Assembly: GCF_031843945.1 (NCBI RefSeq)
Contig: NZ_JAVTJJ010000001.1
Location: forward strand, 992,001 to 1,056,000
Reading direction: 5' to 3'
Length of the DNA: 64,000 bases
Source: Paracidovorax sp031843945
GTDB taxonomy: Bacteria; Pseudomonadota; Gammaproteobacteria; Burkholderiales; Burkholderiaceae_C
Below are positions 43,283 through 52,719 of the stretch, piece after piece. A model generated the notes under the pieces. It was not told the DNA's origin and did no database searches. It was given only the letters and a program-made list of their open reading frames with translations. The number at the start of each line of letters is the position of its first letter. The first letter of the stretch is position 1. The position numbers and the translations under genes are program-made.

Positions 43283-44356
43283 ATGGCGCAGCAGCCCCCC
43301 GCAAACGGAGCCCCGCCACCCCGCACCGATGTGGCCGTGAGCCGGGCCCCGGAGCAACCCGTGGCACGCAGCGTCGCTGCCGCCAGCTATCTGTTGATGG
43401 CGGCGGCACTGCTGCTGGTGATGTGGCGCGGCCTGCTGCCCGGTTTGCTGTGCGTGTGCCTGGGCTTTTTGCTCACGCGCTGGCTGGCTAACCGGTTGGG
43501 CGCCACCCGGCTGCAGCGTCGGCCTGCAGAAATACTGGCAGCCGCGGCCGTGATGGTCGGGCCCATGGTGGCCGTCCTGCTCGCGCTGTCGCACTCGCGC
43601 AGCTACGTGGTCGACGCACCCCAGCAATACCGCGACCTGCTCGATTTCATGGCCCGCACGGTGCTGGAATTGCGATTGAAACTGCCTGCTGACATTGCCG
43701 CGCAGCTGCCCGAAGGTGCCAAAGAGATCCAGCGCGTCATCGCCAACTACCTGGGCGCGCAGGCCGGCGCCCTGGCCGTGGCCGGGCGGGCCTGGCTGGG
43801 CGCATTGCTCTATGCCTACGTAGGCCTGCTGATCGGCGCGCTGGCTGCCGTGCGCACGGTGCAGGCATCCGACCGGCCCCTGGTGCGCCACCTGTCGCAG
43901 CGCGTGGCACTGATGGGCGAGGCCTTCCGCCAGATCGTCGCCGCCCAGTTCTGGATCGCCGCATTCAACACCCTGCTGACCGCCATCTTCCTGCTGGCGG
44001 TGCTGCCGCTGTGGGATCTGCGCCTGCCCTATACGCCCGCCCTGATCACGCTGACATTCGTCGCGGGCCTGGTGCCCATCGTGGGCAACCTGCTGTGCAA
44101 CGTGGTCATCACCATCGTGGGCCTGTCGGTGTCGCCGGTGGCGGCGGCCGCCTGCCTGGCCTTCCTCATCCTGATCCACAAGGCCGAATACGTCATCAAC
44201 GCCAAGGTGGTGGGCCTGCGCACGCACATGGGCGTGTGGGAGCTGCTGTCGGTGATGTTCGTGGCGGAGGCCGTCTTCGGCCCGGCCGGGCTGGTCGCGG
44301 CGCCACTGTTCTACGCCTACCTGAAAAAAGAACTGGAAGCTGCGCGGCTGGTGTGA
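43283..44356 (+). CDS. AI-2E family transporter (PerM-like permease)
   Basis: A 357-residue membrane protein of the AI-2E/PerM family with about seven helices: a pair near residues 35-65, then clusters around 75, 175 and the conserved C-terminal ALITLTFVAGLVPIVGNLL and VLVAAPLF-like ends (FGPAGLVAAPLF). The neighbourhood with purM and hda is conserved in proteobacteria. The cargo is uncertain. Confidence 0.88.
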   Translation: MAQQPPANGAPPPRTDVAVSRAPEQPVARSVAAASYLLMAAALLLVMWRGLLPGLLCVCLGFLLTRWLANRLGATRLQRRPAEILAAAAVMVGPMVAVLLALSHSRSYVVDAPQQYRDLLDFMARTVLELRLKLPADIAAQLPEGAKEIQRVIANYLGAQAGALAVAGRAWLGALLYAYVGLLIGALAAVRTVQASDRPLVRHLSQRVALMGEAFRQIVAAQFWIAAFNTLLTAIFLLAVLPLWDLRLPYTPALITLTFVAGLVPIVGNLLCNVVITIVGLSVSPVAAAACLAFLILIHKAEYVINAKVVGLRTHMGVWELLSVMFVAEAVFGPAGLVAAPLFYAYLKKELEAARLV

Positions 44357-44444
44357 CCCTGGCAGCGGGTGGCACTTGCTGCCACCTTGGTTATTTCATG
44401 TCTGAAAATGATCGATTTCAGTCCGCCTGTGACGGGACATGAGC

Positions 44445-44475
44445 CCGCAGCGCTTGAACAATAAGCGCTACCAGC
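44445..44475. repeat. dispersed palindromic repeat, copy 4 (short)
   Basis: CAGCGCTTGAACAATAAGCGCT, a truncated relative of the repeat, directly upstream of the ribosome binding site of the next gene. Confidence 0.6.
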
Positions 44476-44497
44476 CACCCCTGCGCGGAGCCCCACC

Positions 44498-45058
44498 ATG
44501 AAAACCTGTCTGATAGTGATCGACGTCCAGGAATCATTTCGCCATCGGCCGTATTCGACCGAACGCGACATTCCGGCCTACCTCAGCGCCCAGAATGCGT
44601 TGATCGAAGGCTGCATGGAACGGGGCGTGCCCATCGTGCGCGTGCTGCATTCCGACGGCCCAGCGGAGGCCGGCAACCCGTTTTCGCTGGAGTCGGGCCA
44701 CGTGCGCCCACTGGAAGGCCTGGCGCCCTTCACCGAATCCGCCCGCTTCGTAAAGCATCGCCACAGCGCGCTGGTCGGCACCGGACTGGATGTGTGGCTC
44801 ACCGAGCATGGCATCCAGCGGCTGATCGTCAGCGGCATTCGCACCGAACAATGCTGCGAGACCACCACGCGCCATGCCAGCGACCTGGGCTGGCAGGTGG
44901 ACTACGTGATCGACGCCACACTCACCTTCGACATGCAGCAGCCGGACGGCAGGCCCCTGCCGGCCCACGAAATCAAGGCCCGTACGGCCACCGTGCTGAC
45001 CGACCGCTTCGCCACGCTGTGCACGGTGAGCGAGGCGCTGGCCCGCGCCGCCGCCTGA
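44498..45058 (+). CDS. isochorismatase-family cysteine hydrolase
   Basis: A 186-residue hydrolase: Asp in CLIVIDVQESF, Lys in ARFVKHRHSA, and Cys-Cys in GIRTEQCCETTTRHAS. GGAG precedes the ATG. It is followed by a DUF1272 gene and a GlxA-type regulator in the same direction. Substrate unknown. Confidence 0.85.
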   Translation: MKTCLIVIDVQESFRHRPYSTERDIPAYLSAQNALIEGCMERGVPIVRVLHSDGPAEAGNPFSLESGHVRPLEGLAPFTESARFVKHRHSALVGTGLDVWLTEHGIQRLIVSGIRTEQCCETTTRHASDLGWQVDYVIDATLTFDMQQPDGRPLPAHEIKARTATVLTDRFATLCTVSEALARAAA

Positions 45059-45086
45059 TCGCCACGCCTTGCCAGAGAACCGACAA

Positions 45087-45395
45087 ATGCTTGAACTGCG
45101 CCCCACCTGCGAGCACTGCAACACCGCCCTGCCCCCGGCCACCACGCAAGCGCGCATCTGCAGCTTTGAATGCACCTTCTGCGCCGATTGCGCCGAAGGT
45201 CCGCTTGAGCACACCTGCCCCAACTGCGCGGGCGGCCTGGTGCCGCGCCCGGTGCGCCCCGCGCGCGACTGGCGCGGCGGCAACTACCTGGGCGCCGAAC
45301 CGGCCAGCACCGCAGTCAAACACCGCCCTGCCGACCTGGCGGCGCATGCCCAACTGCTCGCCCGCCTGAACGGTTTGCCGCCTGAGGCGCGATGA
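45087..45395 (+). CDS. DUF1272 zinc-binding protein
   Basis: A 102-residue protein with the DUF1272 signature: CEHCNTALPP, ICSFECTFCADCAE and CPNCAGGLVPRP, eight cysteines predicted to bind two zincs. The 45 C-terminal residues beyond the family core are Ala/Arg-rich. It overlaps the next gene by ATGA. Function unknown. Confidence 0.88.
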   Translation: MLELRPTCEHCNTALPPATTQARICSFECTFCADCAEGPLEHTCPNCAGGLVPRPVRPARDWRGGNYLGAEPASTAVKHRPADLAAHAQLLARLNGLPPEAR

Positions 45396-46405
45396 CCTCC
45401 ACCGCCAGCACAGGCACCAGCACCAGCGCGATCCGCGTCGTCTTCGTGCTGTTGCCGGACAGCCTGGTGCTGGACTGGGCTGGCCCGGCAGAAGCGCTGC
45501 GCATCGCCAACCAATGCCTGGTGAACGTCGGCCAGCCTGAGCGCTTCCGCATCGAATTCGCCGGGCCCGCGCCCACCACGCGCGGGTCGGTGGGCGTGCA
45601 GATCAGCGGCCTGCTGCCGCTGCCTGCTGCATGGGACGCCACCACCACCTGGATCGTGGTGGTCGGGCAGCCGGGCAGCACCATCGACGTGAGTGGCGAA
45701 GAGGCGCGAACGCTGCTGCATTGGCTGCGCGGCCAGCGGCTTGAGCGCGGCCGGCTGGAACTGGTGACGATCTGCGCCGGCGCCGTGCTGGCCGCGCACG
45801 CCGGCCAGCTGGCAGGCCGCCGCGCCACCACGCATCACCACCATCTTCAGGAATTGAGCGCCACCGAGCCACGCTGCGACGTGGTGGCAAACCGCGTGTT
45901 CGTGGCCGACGGCCCGGTCTTCAGCAGTGCGGGCGTAACCGCCGGCATCGACCTGATGCTGCAGCGCATCGCCGATGTGTGCAGCCCCGCCATCGCCGCG
46001 CAGGTAGCGCAGACCATGGTGGTGGCGCTGCGCCGCGGCCCGCACGACCCCGAGCTCTCACCCTTCCTGCACCACCGCAACCACATGCATGCCGCCCTGC
46101 ACCGCGTGCAGGACGCCGTGGGACAACAGCCGCAGGCAGGCTGGACGGTGCCGGGCATGGCGGCAGTGGCCACGACGTCGCCGCGCCACCTCACGCGGCT
46201 CTTTATCGAAAATGCGGGCATCGCGCCGCTGCAGTACCTGCGCCGCATCCGGCTGGCGGTGGCCGAAGCGGCCTTGCGCTCGGGCCACAACGTGACGGAG
46301 GCGGCGGCCATGGCGGGCTTCAGCTCCGACACCCAACTGCGTCGCGCATGGCACCAGTTCGAGCGCCCGGGCACGCCCTCGCAGGGCAGCGGTGCGCGCC
46401 ACTGA
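45392..46405 (+). CDS. GlxA-family AraC-type regulator
   Basis: A 337-residue paralogue in architecture of the regulator at 37 kb: N-terminal DJ-1/PfpI-like domain (VFVLLPDSLVLDWAGPAEAL, VTICAGAVLAAHAGQLAGRR with Cys) and a C-terminal AraC domain (MAAVATTSPRHLTRLF, AAMAGFSSDTQLRRAW). It is co-oriented and coupled with the DUF1272 gene, forming a regulator-hydrolase set. Confidence 0.85.
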   Translation: MTSTASTGTSTSAIRVVFVLLPDSLVLDWAGPAEALRIANQCLVNVGQPERFRIEFAGPAPTTRGSVGVQISGLLPLPAAWDATTTWIVVVGQPGSTIDVSGEEARTLLHWLRGQRLERGRLELVTICAGAVLAAHAGQLAGRRATTHHHHLQELSATEPRCDVVANRVFVADGPVFSSAGVTAGIDLMLQRIADVCSPAIAAQVAQTMVVALRRGPHDPELSPFLHHRNHMHAALHRVQDAVGQQPQAGWTVPGMAAVATTSPRHLTRLFIENAGIAPLQYLRRIRLAVAEAALRSGHNVTEAAAMAGFSSDTQLRRAWHQFERPGTPSQGSGARH

Positions 46406-46516
46406 CCACGTTGCGGCGCATCTGCCTTCGGGTTACAAACAGGCACCGGCGGCCGACGCAAGCGCCGCGCCGCACTCGGGTTGCCATTGACGTGACCTGC
46501 ACACCGCGCTCAACCC

Positions 46517-47033
46517 ATGCAAGAGCCGACCACTCCCGCCAACGAAGACGACCGCCTGCGCGTGCTGCGCGAGCTGTTGATTCTGGATACGCCGCCCGAA
46601 GAACGCGTCGACCGTATCGCCGCCTTCGCAGCGCAGGAATTCGACGCACCCATGGCGCTCATCACTTTGGTCGATGCAGACCGCCAATGGTTCAAGGCCC
46701 GCGTTGGCATGGATCTGGCGGAAACGCCGCGCCACATTTCTTTTTTGCGCGCACGCCATCCTGAATTCTGAAACCATGGTGGTTCCCGATGCCACGCAAG
46801 ACCCACGCTTTCACGACAACCCGCTCGTCACCGGAGATTCGAACGTACGGTTCTATGCCGGCGCACCGCTGACCCTGCCCAGCGGCGAAAGCGTCGGCAC
46901 GCTGTGCATCATCGACAGCCAGCCCCGTGCACTCGACCACGTGGAACTGGCCATCCTGCAATCGTTGCGCGATCTCGCCGTTGAAGAACTGGCACGCGGC
47001 ACGGCTTTGCCTGGCACGGAGGCCGCACCGTGA
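46517..47033 (+). pseudogene. GAF-domain protein, frameshifted at a T run
   Basis: The first frame (46517-46771) encodes the N-terminus of a GAF sensor: RVLRELLILDTPPEERVDRI, then FKARVGMDLAETPRHISF, then a false tail. The second frame continues the domain as CAHAILNSETMVVPDATQDP through GTLCIIDSQPR. Removing one T from the T6 run at 46741-46746 restores one 171-residue protein. This is a true mutation, slippage-controlled expression or a sequencing error; the sequence cannot decide. Confidence 0.85.
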
Positions 47034-47425
47034 CCGCACCAGTCCACCAGGCGCGCCGAGAGATCCTGCTGCTGGAGCCCAGCTCCATGACCGGCAGCAT
47101 CATCGTCGCCACCGCACGGCAGCTGGGCCTGCTCCATGTGCGCCAGGTCAACAGCGTGCGCCACGCACAGGCACAGCTACAAAGCGCCTCCATCGGCAGC
47201 ATGATCGTCTCGCTCGACGAGGCCGCCGAGACGGTCGATCTGCTGCAAAAGCTGCGCGCTTCAGAATTCGCGGCGCCGCCCGACATGCCGGTCGCCATCA
47301 CCACCTCGCTGATCGATGCGGACACGGCCGAACGGCTGAAGGCGCTGCGGGTGCGCCGCATCCTGATCAAGCCGTTCAAGGTGCGCAACGTCATCTCGGC
47401 CATCGAGATTCTGGTGGCCAGCTGA
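47030..47425 (+). CDS. receiver-like domain protein
   Basis: A 131-residue protein starting at a GTG that overlaps the GAF stop, with GGAGG seven bases upstream. The fold resembles a response receiver (EILLLEPSSMTGSIIVATA, ILIKPFKVRNVISAIE with the Lys-Pro near the end), but the phospho-acceptor position reads IVSLDEAAE, not a clear Asp box. A signalling partner of the GAF protein is inferred. Confidence 0.7.
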   Translation: MTAPVHQARREILLLEPSSMTGSIIVATARQLGLLHVRQVNSVRHAQAQLQSASIGSMIVSLDEAAETVDLLQKLRASEFAAPPDMPVAITTSLIDADTAERLKALRVRRILIKPFKVRNVISAIEILVAS

Positions 47426-47460
47426 CGCCGTTGCGCTCGCAGCCTCGAAGGCGGTAGCTG

Positions 47461-48375
47461 TCAGTACCGCTCGGGCACGTACATGCTGGCGGGCACGGGC
47501 TGGCGGAAATATTCCGGGTTGCGCACGCGGTCTGGCAGCACGATCTCGGGGTGCGGCACCTCGGTGTAGGGCATTTGCTCCAGCAGGTGGGCGATGCAGT
47601 TCAGCCGCGCCTTCTTCTTGTCCACCGCCTGCACCAGCCACCAGGGCGCCTCAGGAATGTGGGTGCGCTCCAGCATGGTTTCCTTGGCCTTGGTATATGC
47701 CTCCCAACGCTTGCGGCTTTCCAGGTCCATGGGGCTGAGCTTCCACTGCTTGAGAGGGTCGTGAATGCGGCTCAAAAAGCGCAGATGCTGCTCCTCGTCG
47801 GTGATGGAGAACCAGTACTTGATAAGCGTGATGCCCGATCGCGCCAGCATCTTCTCGAACTCGGGCACCGAGCGAAAGAACTCTTCGTACTCTTCATCGG
47901 TACAAAAACCCATGACGTGCTCGACACCCGCGCGGTTGTACCAGCTGCGGTCGAACAGCACCATCTCACCCGCAGCGGGCAGGTGCGCCACGTAGCGCTG
48001 AAAGTACCACTGGGTGCGCTCGCGGTCGTTGGGCGCGGGCAGCGCAGCCACCCGGGCCACGCGCGGGTTCAGCCGCTGCGTGATGCGCTTGATGACGCCG
48101 CCCTTGCCGGCTGCATCACGCCCCTCGAAGAGGATCACTACTTTCTGCCGCGTGTGCTGCACCCAGTCCTGCAGCTTGACGAGCTCACCTTGCAGCCGAA
48201 ACAGCTCGCGGAAGTACGCCTGGCGCGCCGCCTTGTCCACAGGCAGCGCGTTGCCCGACTCGTCCAGATCGCGGTCTTCGATCTCCAGCTCGAGCTCCTC
48301 GTCGTAGCCGTCCATCAGTTCGCTGGCGATGCGCTGCATGAGGTCCTGCGTGTCAAAGGATGTGTTGTGGAACAT
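47461..48375 (-). CDS. ppk2: polyphosphate kinase 2
   Basis: A 304-residue PPK2-family enzyme using polyphosphate to phosphorylate nucleotides. Walker A is FEGRDAAGKGGVIKRI, the lid region PNDRERTQWYFQRY and Walker B FDRSWYNRAGVEHVMGF. An acidic N-terminal segment of about 45 residues precedes the core (DEELELEIEDRDLDES). The start at 48375 gives the usual length. Confidence 0.93.
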   Translation of the reverse strand: MFHNTSFDTQDLMQRIASELMDGYDEELELEIEDRDLDESGNALPVDKAARQAYFRELFRLQGELVKLQDWVQHTRQKVVILFEGRDAAGKGGVIKRITQRLNPRVARVAALPAPNDRERTQWYFQRYVAHLPAAGEMVLFDRSWYNRAGVEHVMGFCTDEEYEEFFRSVPEFEKMLARSGITLIKYWFSITDEEQHLRFLSRIHDPLKQWKLSPMDLESRKRWEAYTKAKETMLERTHIPEAPWWLVQAVDKKKARLNCIAHLLEQMPYTEVPHPEIVLPDRVRNPEYFRQPVPASMYVPERY

Positions 48376-48530
48376 GAAAGAGCAGCCCGATTGAAAGAAG
48401 CACCATCGTGGCGCCCGGCAGTGACAGCCTTGTGACATGTTGCACGTCCGTCACATGGTTGTCACGGGCGGCGCGCAACATCGCGCCCCAATCGCACGCC
48501 CCGGCCGTCCCTTTTCCTACAAGCTTCCGC

Positions 48531-49562
48531 ATGTCCGCTTCAGATGCTCTCGCCTCCCACTACGGCGGCGACGCGGCCGGCCTGATCTGCGGATATGTGT
48601 TGCAGGCCGGCCGCCCGGCCGAGGCCATCGACACCGCAGGTGCCGCCGAATGGCTGACCGCGCCAGCGCATCAGCCTGGTGGCGCAGCCCCGTTTCTCTG
48701 GCTGCACTTCAACCTGAGCCACGCGCAGGCCGTGCGCTGGGTGCAGCGCCATGCGGAGCTGCCCGATGCCTTCTTCGAGGCGCTGGGCGACGGCTCGCAT
48801 TCCACGCGCATCGAGCGCGACGACGACACGCTGATCGCCGTGCTGAACGATGTGCACTTCGACTTCGCGTTCGAGCCCATGGATTTCGCCACTCTCTGGA
48901 TCGGCGTCACCCCCCGCCTGGTGATCACCGCGCGCACGCAGCCGCTCAGGTCGGTGGATGCGCTGCGCACCGCCGTGCGCGAGGGCGACTGCCCGCGCTC
49001 CAGCGTGGCGCTGCTCGAACAATTGATGCGAACGCAGGCAGATGGACTGGTGGGCATCGTGCGCGGCGTCACGCAGCGCCTGGACCGCATCGAAGACGAA
49101 TTGCTGGCCAGCCGGCTGGACCACAAGCGCGCCCGGCTGGGCCAATTGCGGCGCCTGCTGGTGCGGCTGCAGCGCCTGCTGGCGCCGGAGCCGGCCGCGC
49201 TTTTTCGGTTGCTGCAGCGCCCGCCCGGCTGGATGGCCGAGGAAGATGCGCAAGAGCTGCGCGATGCATCGGAAGAGTTTTCCGTCGTGCTGCGCGACAT
49301 GCAGGGGCTGCAGGAACGCATCAAGCTCCTGCAGGAAGAGGTGGCCGCGAATGTGCAGGAAGCCAACAGCCGCAGCCTCTTCGTGCTGACCGTGGTGACC
49401 GTTCTGGCGCTGCCCATCAACATCCTCACCGGCTTGTTCGGCATGAACGTGGGCGGCGTGCCGCTGGCCGATGCGCCGCACGGCTTCTGGGTGATCGTCG
49501 CGGTGCTGGCGGTGTTCACCGCCGTGGCGGCCTGGCTGGCGCTCAGGCGCGGCGGGGACTGA
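48531..49562 (+). CDS. CorA-family magnesium/zinc transporter (ZntB-like)
   Basis: A 343-residue protein. A large cytosolic N-terminal domain (LWLHFNLSHAQAVRWV; RLDRIEDELLASRLDHKRAR) is followed by a long helix and two C-terminal membrane helices around NILTGLFGMNVGGVP, the GMN pore motif of CorA proteins. The Asn-Val sequence after it and the length suit ZntB/CorA paralogues. It is divergent from ppk2. Confidence 0.9.
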   Translation: MSASDALASHYGGDAAGLICGYVLQAGRPAEAIDTAGAAEWLTAPAHQPGGAAPFLWLHFNLSHAQAVRWVQRHAELPDAFFEALGDGSHSTRIERDDDTLIAVLNDVHFDFAFEPMDFATLWIGVTPRLVITARTQPLRSVDALRTAVREGDCPRSSVALLEQLMRTQADGLVGIVRGVTQRLDRIEDELLASRLDHKRARLGQLRRLLVRLQRLLAPEPAALFRLLQRPPGWMAEEDAQELRDASEEFSVVLRDMQGLQERIKLLQEEVAANVQEANSRSLFVLTVVTVLALPINILTGLFGMNVGGVPLADAPHGFWVIVAVLAVFTAVAAWLALRRGGD

Positions 49563-49576
49563 TACGGAGGCTGCGC

Positions 49577-50437
49577 TCAGTGCCGGCCATCGAGCGCGCG
49601 GCGAAGCGAACCTACGCGTTCGGCGATGGCATCGGTGTCCAGTGCATCTTCTGCCCGTGCAAGGTAGATCTCCAGATCGGCCACCGCTTGTTGCGTGTTG
49701 CCATATTCGGCATGCGCCAGCCCCCGGTCGCGCCATTCGCCCCAGGCGTCGGGCAGCAACACCAGCAACCGGTCTTGCACGGCGATGAGCCGGGGCCAGT
49801 CCTGCTGCGATCGGTGGATTTCCTTGAGGTTGCGCAGCATGCGCGCCAGGATGTCGCGCGCCGGCGATGCCTGCAGGTACAGGCCCAGGGGCACGTCGTA
49901 ATCGTCCACCAGCCCATGGCTGCGCTTGTAGGGGTCGAGCCGCTCGCTCAGGTCTTCGCGCGACAGCGACTGGCCTGTCATCGGGTCCATCACCACCTGG
50001 CCCTTGGGCAGCAGCACCTTCAGCATGAAGTGGCCCGGAAAGGAGATGCCGTGCGCCTGCAGGCCCAGGCTCTGCGCAAGCTCCATCCAGATGATTGCCA
50101 GTGAAATGGGAATGCCGCGCCGCGTGCGCAGCACGGCGTTCAGGTAGCTGTTGTCAGGGTCGTAGTAATTGTTGAGGTTGCCGCTGAACCCCAAGTCGCT
50201 GAAGAAGAACTGGTTGAGCGTGCGCAGCCGCTGAAGGGGGGATGCGTCGGCCGGCAGGCGCCGCTGCAGGCGGGCCTGCAACTGGTCGACATCGCCCAGC
50301 AGCTGCTGCACGTCCAGGTCGGGATACTCGTCATGGGCGATGGACGCGGCGGCTTCGAGCAGCGGAACGCCCTCGCCTTCCTGCACCAGGGCGGCGAAAT
50401 ATTCGAGCGGCGTCGGGACGGAATAATCAAGCGACAT
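49577..50437 (-). CDS. SirB1 family transglutaminase-like/TPR protein
   Basis: A 286-residue protein with the SirB1 pattern: LRTLNQFFFSDLGFSGNLNNYYDPDNSYLNAVLRTRRGIPISLAIIW, then GLQAHGISFPGHFMLKV, and C-terminal TPR-like helices (DRGLAHAEYGNTQQAVADLE). The family lacks a clear catalytic Cys. Function is unknown; it lies between corA and murJ. Confidence 0.85.
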   Translation of the reverse strand: MSLDYSVPTPLEYFAALVQEGEGVPLLEAAASIAHDEYPDLDVQQLLGDVDQLQARLQRRLPADASPLQRLRTLNQFFFSDLGFSGNLNNYYDPDNSYLNAVLRTRRGIPISLAIIWMELAQSLGLQAHGISFPGHFMLKVLLPKGQVVMDPMTGQSLSREDLSERLDPYKRSHGLVDDYDVPLGLYLQASPARDILARMLRNLKEIHRSQQDWPRLIAVQDRLLVLLPDAWGEWRDRGLAHAEYGNTQQAVADLEIYLARAEDALDTDAIAERVGSLRRALDGRH

Positions 50438-50492
50438 GGGGGATTTGTACGGTCAGCGCACCGGGCACGTCAAGCCAGAGTACGGCACGGGG

Positions 50493-52058
50493 TCAACGGC
50501 GAAACAGCTGACGCAGCTGCAAGCCCGATGCTGCCAGCGCGCCAAAATAAAGCGCAGCAGCGCCCGCCAGCAGCAGGGCCAGCAACCCCGCACGCCGCGC
50601 GCTGGTCGCACGCAGCGCCAGCCAATCGAAGTGCTGCGCGCCCCATATCAGAAAGATGGCCAGCAAGGCGCTGGCAGCCACCACCTGCAGCCCGAACTTG
50701 AACCAGCCGGGCTGCGGCCTATAGCTGCCCCGTCGCAGCAGCCCTACCAGCAGCCACAGTGCATTCAACAGGGCGCCCAACCCGATGGACAGGGCCAGCC
50801 CCGCATGGGCGATCCACGGAACCAGGGCGATGTTGAGCAACTGCGTGAACACCAGCACGGCAATGGCGATGCGCACCGGCGTGCGGATGTCCTGGCTGGC
50901 GTAGTAGCCGGGCGCCAGCACCTTGATCGCCACCAACCCCACCAGCCCGGCGCCGTAGCCCGCCAAAGCCAGAGCGATCTGGCCCACGTCGCGGTCTTGC
51001 AATGCGCCATGGTGAAACAGCGTGGCCACCAGCGGCTCGGCGAAAGTCAGCAGCGCCACCCCGCTGGGCACGGCCAGCAGCACCACGATGCGCAGGCCCC
51101 AATCGAGCATGGATGAATAGCGGTCAGCGTCGCCCGCCGCCTTGGCCGCGGCCAGTTGCGGCGTCAGCACCACGCCCAGTGCCACGCCCAGCAGTGCGGT
51201 GGGAAACTCCATCAGCCGGTCGGCATAGAACAGCCAGGTCACGCTGCCTGGCGCCAGGTAAGAGGCGATCTGCGTGTTGATCATGAGCGAGATCTGCGCC
51301 ACGCCCACGCCCAGCAAGGCAGGCGCCATGAGCCGCAGAATCTGCCGCACCGCCGGGTCGGCGAGCGCCAGGCGCACGCCACCCCAGGTCATGGCAATGC
51401 GTGGCAACAACCGCAGCCGGTGCAGCGCGGGCAGTTGCAGGGCGAGCTGCAGCACGCCACCGACCATCACGCCGCCGGCCATCGCGTAGATGGGCTCGAT
51501 GCCGCGCGCGGCGAGCTGCGGCGCCCCCAACCAGGCCGCCACGATCATGCAGACGTTCAGCAGCACCGGTGTGATGGCGGGTATGGCAAAGCGCTTCCAG
51601 GTGTTCAACACCCCGGCCGACAGCGCCACCAGCGACATGAAACCGATGTACGGAAACATCCAGCGCGTCATCAGCACGGCCGCGTCGTAGCCGCCGCCCG
51701 TCTGCCGCAGGCCGCTGGCCAGCGCCCACACCAGCAGCGGCGCGCCGATGACGCCCAGCACGCAGGTCAGCAGCAGTGCCCAGAACAGCACGGTGGCCAC
51801 ATGGGCGATGAGCTGGCGCGTAGCCTCTTCGCCATGCCGGGCCTTGTGGCCCGCCAGCACCGGCACGAAGGCCTGGCTGAATGCTCCCTCGGCAAAGAGC
51901 CGGCGAAACAGGTTGGGAATGCGGAAGGCCACGTTGAAAGCGTCGGTCAGCGCGTTGGCGCCGAACATCGACGCCATAAGCAGATCGCGCGCCAGCCCCG
52001 TCACGCGAGAGGCCAGGGTCAGCAACGAAACGGTAGAGGCGGCTTTGAGCAGGGACAC
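50493..52058 (-). CDS. murJ: lipid II flippase MurJ
   Basis: A 521-residue inner-membrane protein with about 14 helices that flips lipid II for peptidoglycan synthesis. SLLTLASRVTGLARDLLMASMFGAN and FRIPNLFRRLFAEGAFSQAFVPV are diagnostic and contain essential Arg residues. The start is taken as the GTG at 52058 (MSLLKAAS), matching family N-termini, rather than an ATG 17 codons earlier. It is divergent from rpsT, a conserved pairing. Confidence 0.95.
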   Translation of the reverse strand: MSLLKAASTVSLLTLASRVTGLARDLLMASMFGANALTDAFNVAFRIPNLFRRLFAEGAFSQAFVPVLAGHKARHGEEATRQLIAHVATVLFWALLLTCVLGVIGAPLLVWALASGLRQTGGGYDAAVLMTRWMFPYIGFMSLVALSAGVLNTWKRFAIPAITPVLLNVCMIVAAWLGAPQLAARGIEPIYAMAGGVMVGGVLQLALQLPALHRLRLLPRIAMTWGGVRLALADPAVRQILRLMAPALLGVGVAQISLMINTQIASYLAPGSVTWLFYADRLMEFPTALLGVALGVVLTPQLAAAKAAGDADRYSSMLDWGLRIVVLLAVPSGVALLTFAEPLVATLFHHGALQDRDVGQIALALAGYGAGLVGLVAIKVLAPGYYASQDIRTPVRIAIAVLVFTQLLNIALVPWIAHAGLALSIGLGALLNALWLLVGLLRRGSYRPQPGWFKFGLQVVAASALLAIFLIWGAQHFDWLALRATSARRAGLLALLLAGAAALYFGALAASGLQLRQLFRR

Positions 52059-52134
52059 GGCCGCGAGTGTATGCGCAGCCCCGGTGGGAGCGCCGCTTTG
52101 CCGCGGCAAAGGTGCCCGGTCAGGTGTGCTGGGC

Positions 52135-52140
52135 TATAAT
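52135..52140 (+). promoter_or_regulatory. -10 box of the rpsT promoter
   Basis: A perfect TATAAT 48 bases before the rpsT ATG. The -35 position has no good match, as in some ribosomal-protein promoters that rely on other signals. Confidence 0.5.
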
Positions 52141-52187
52141 CGCAGGCTTTGCTGACATCATCCTCAGACATCTAAGGAATTAATACC

Positions 52188-52487
52188 ATGGCATCTGCCA
52201 AGCCCAAGAAAAAGAACCCCCGCCTCGCCTCCGGCCGCAAACGCGTTCGCCAGGACGTGAAGCTGAACGCTGCGAACACCTCGCTGCGCTCGAAGTACCG
52301 CACGGCCGTCAAGAATGTCGAAAAGGCTGTTCTGGCCGGCGACAAGACCAAGGCCACCGAACTGTTTGCGAAGATGCAAGCTGTCGTCGACACCATCGCA
52401 GACAAGGGCATCTTCCACAAGAACAAGGCTGCTCGCGATAAGAGCCGCCTGTCTGCCAAGGTGAAAACCCTGGCCCTGGCCGCCTGA
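52188..52487 (+). CDS. rpsT: 30S ribosomal protein S20
   Basis: A 99-residue basic ribosomal protein: ASAKPKKKNPRLASGRKRVRQ, LRSKYRTAVKNVEKA and GIFHKNKAARDKSRLSAKV. It binds 16S rRNA early in 30S assembly. AAGGAA lies upstream of the ATG. The gene is monocistronic with its own terminator. Confidence 0.98.
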   Translation: MASAKPKKKNPRLASGRKRVRQDVKLNAANTSLRSKYRTAVKNVEKAVLAGDKTKATELFAKMQAVVDTIADKGIFHKNKAARDKSRLSAKVKTLALAA

Positions 52488-52562
52488 CCTTTCAGGCAAA
52501 CAGCCCGGACGGCCCCGCCGTCCGCCGTTTGTAACGGGTGCGCTGTCAGCAAAAAAACGGAA

Positions 52563-52586
52563 AACCGCCTTCGGGCGGTTTTTTCG
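52563..52586 (+). terminator. rpsT intrinsic terminator
   Basis: AACCGCC-TTCG-GGCGGTT stem-loop (52563-52580) with a tetraloop, followed by TTTT, 75 bases after the rpsT stop. Confidence 0.9.
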
Positions 52587-52719
52587 TTTCCGGCTCTGCC
52601 GATGGCATCCGTTCAGTGCCGTGGGCCTGCAAAACCGCACGCGCACTTCCACCTTGGCACTAGTACCAATTGACTAACGTCAAATTTCAACGACTTAACG
52701 ACAATCCAAGGTTCGAGAA

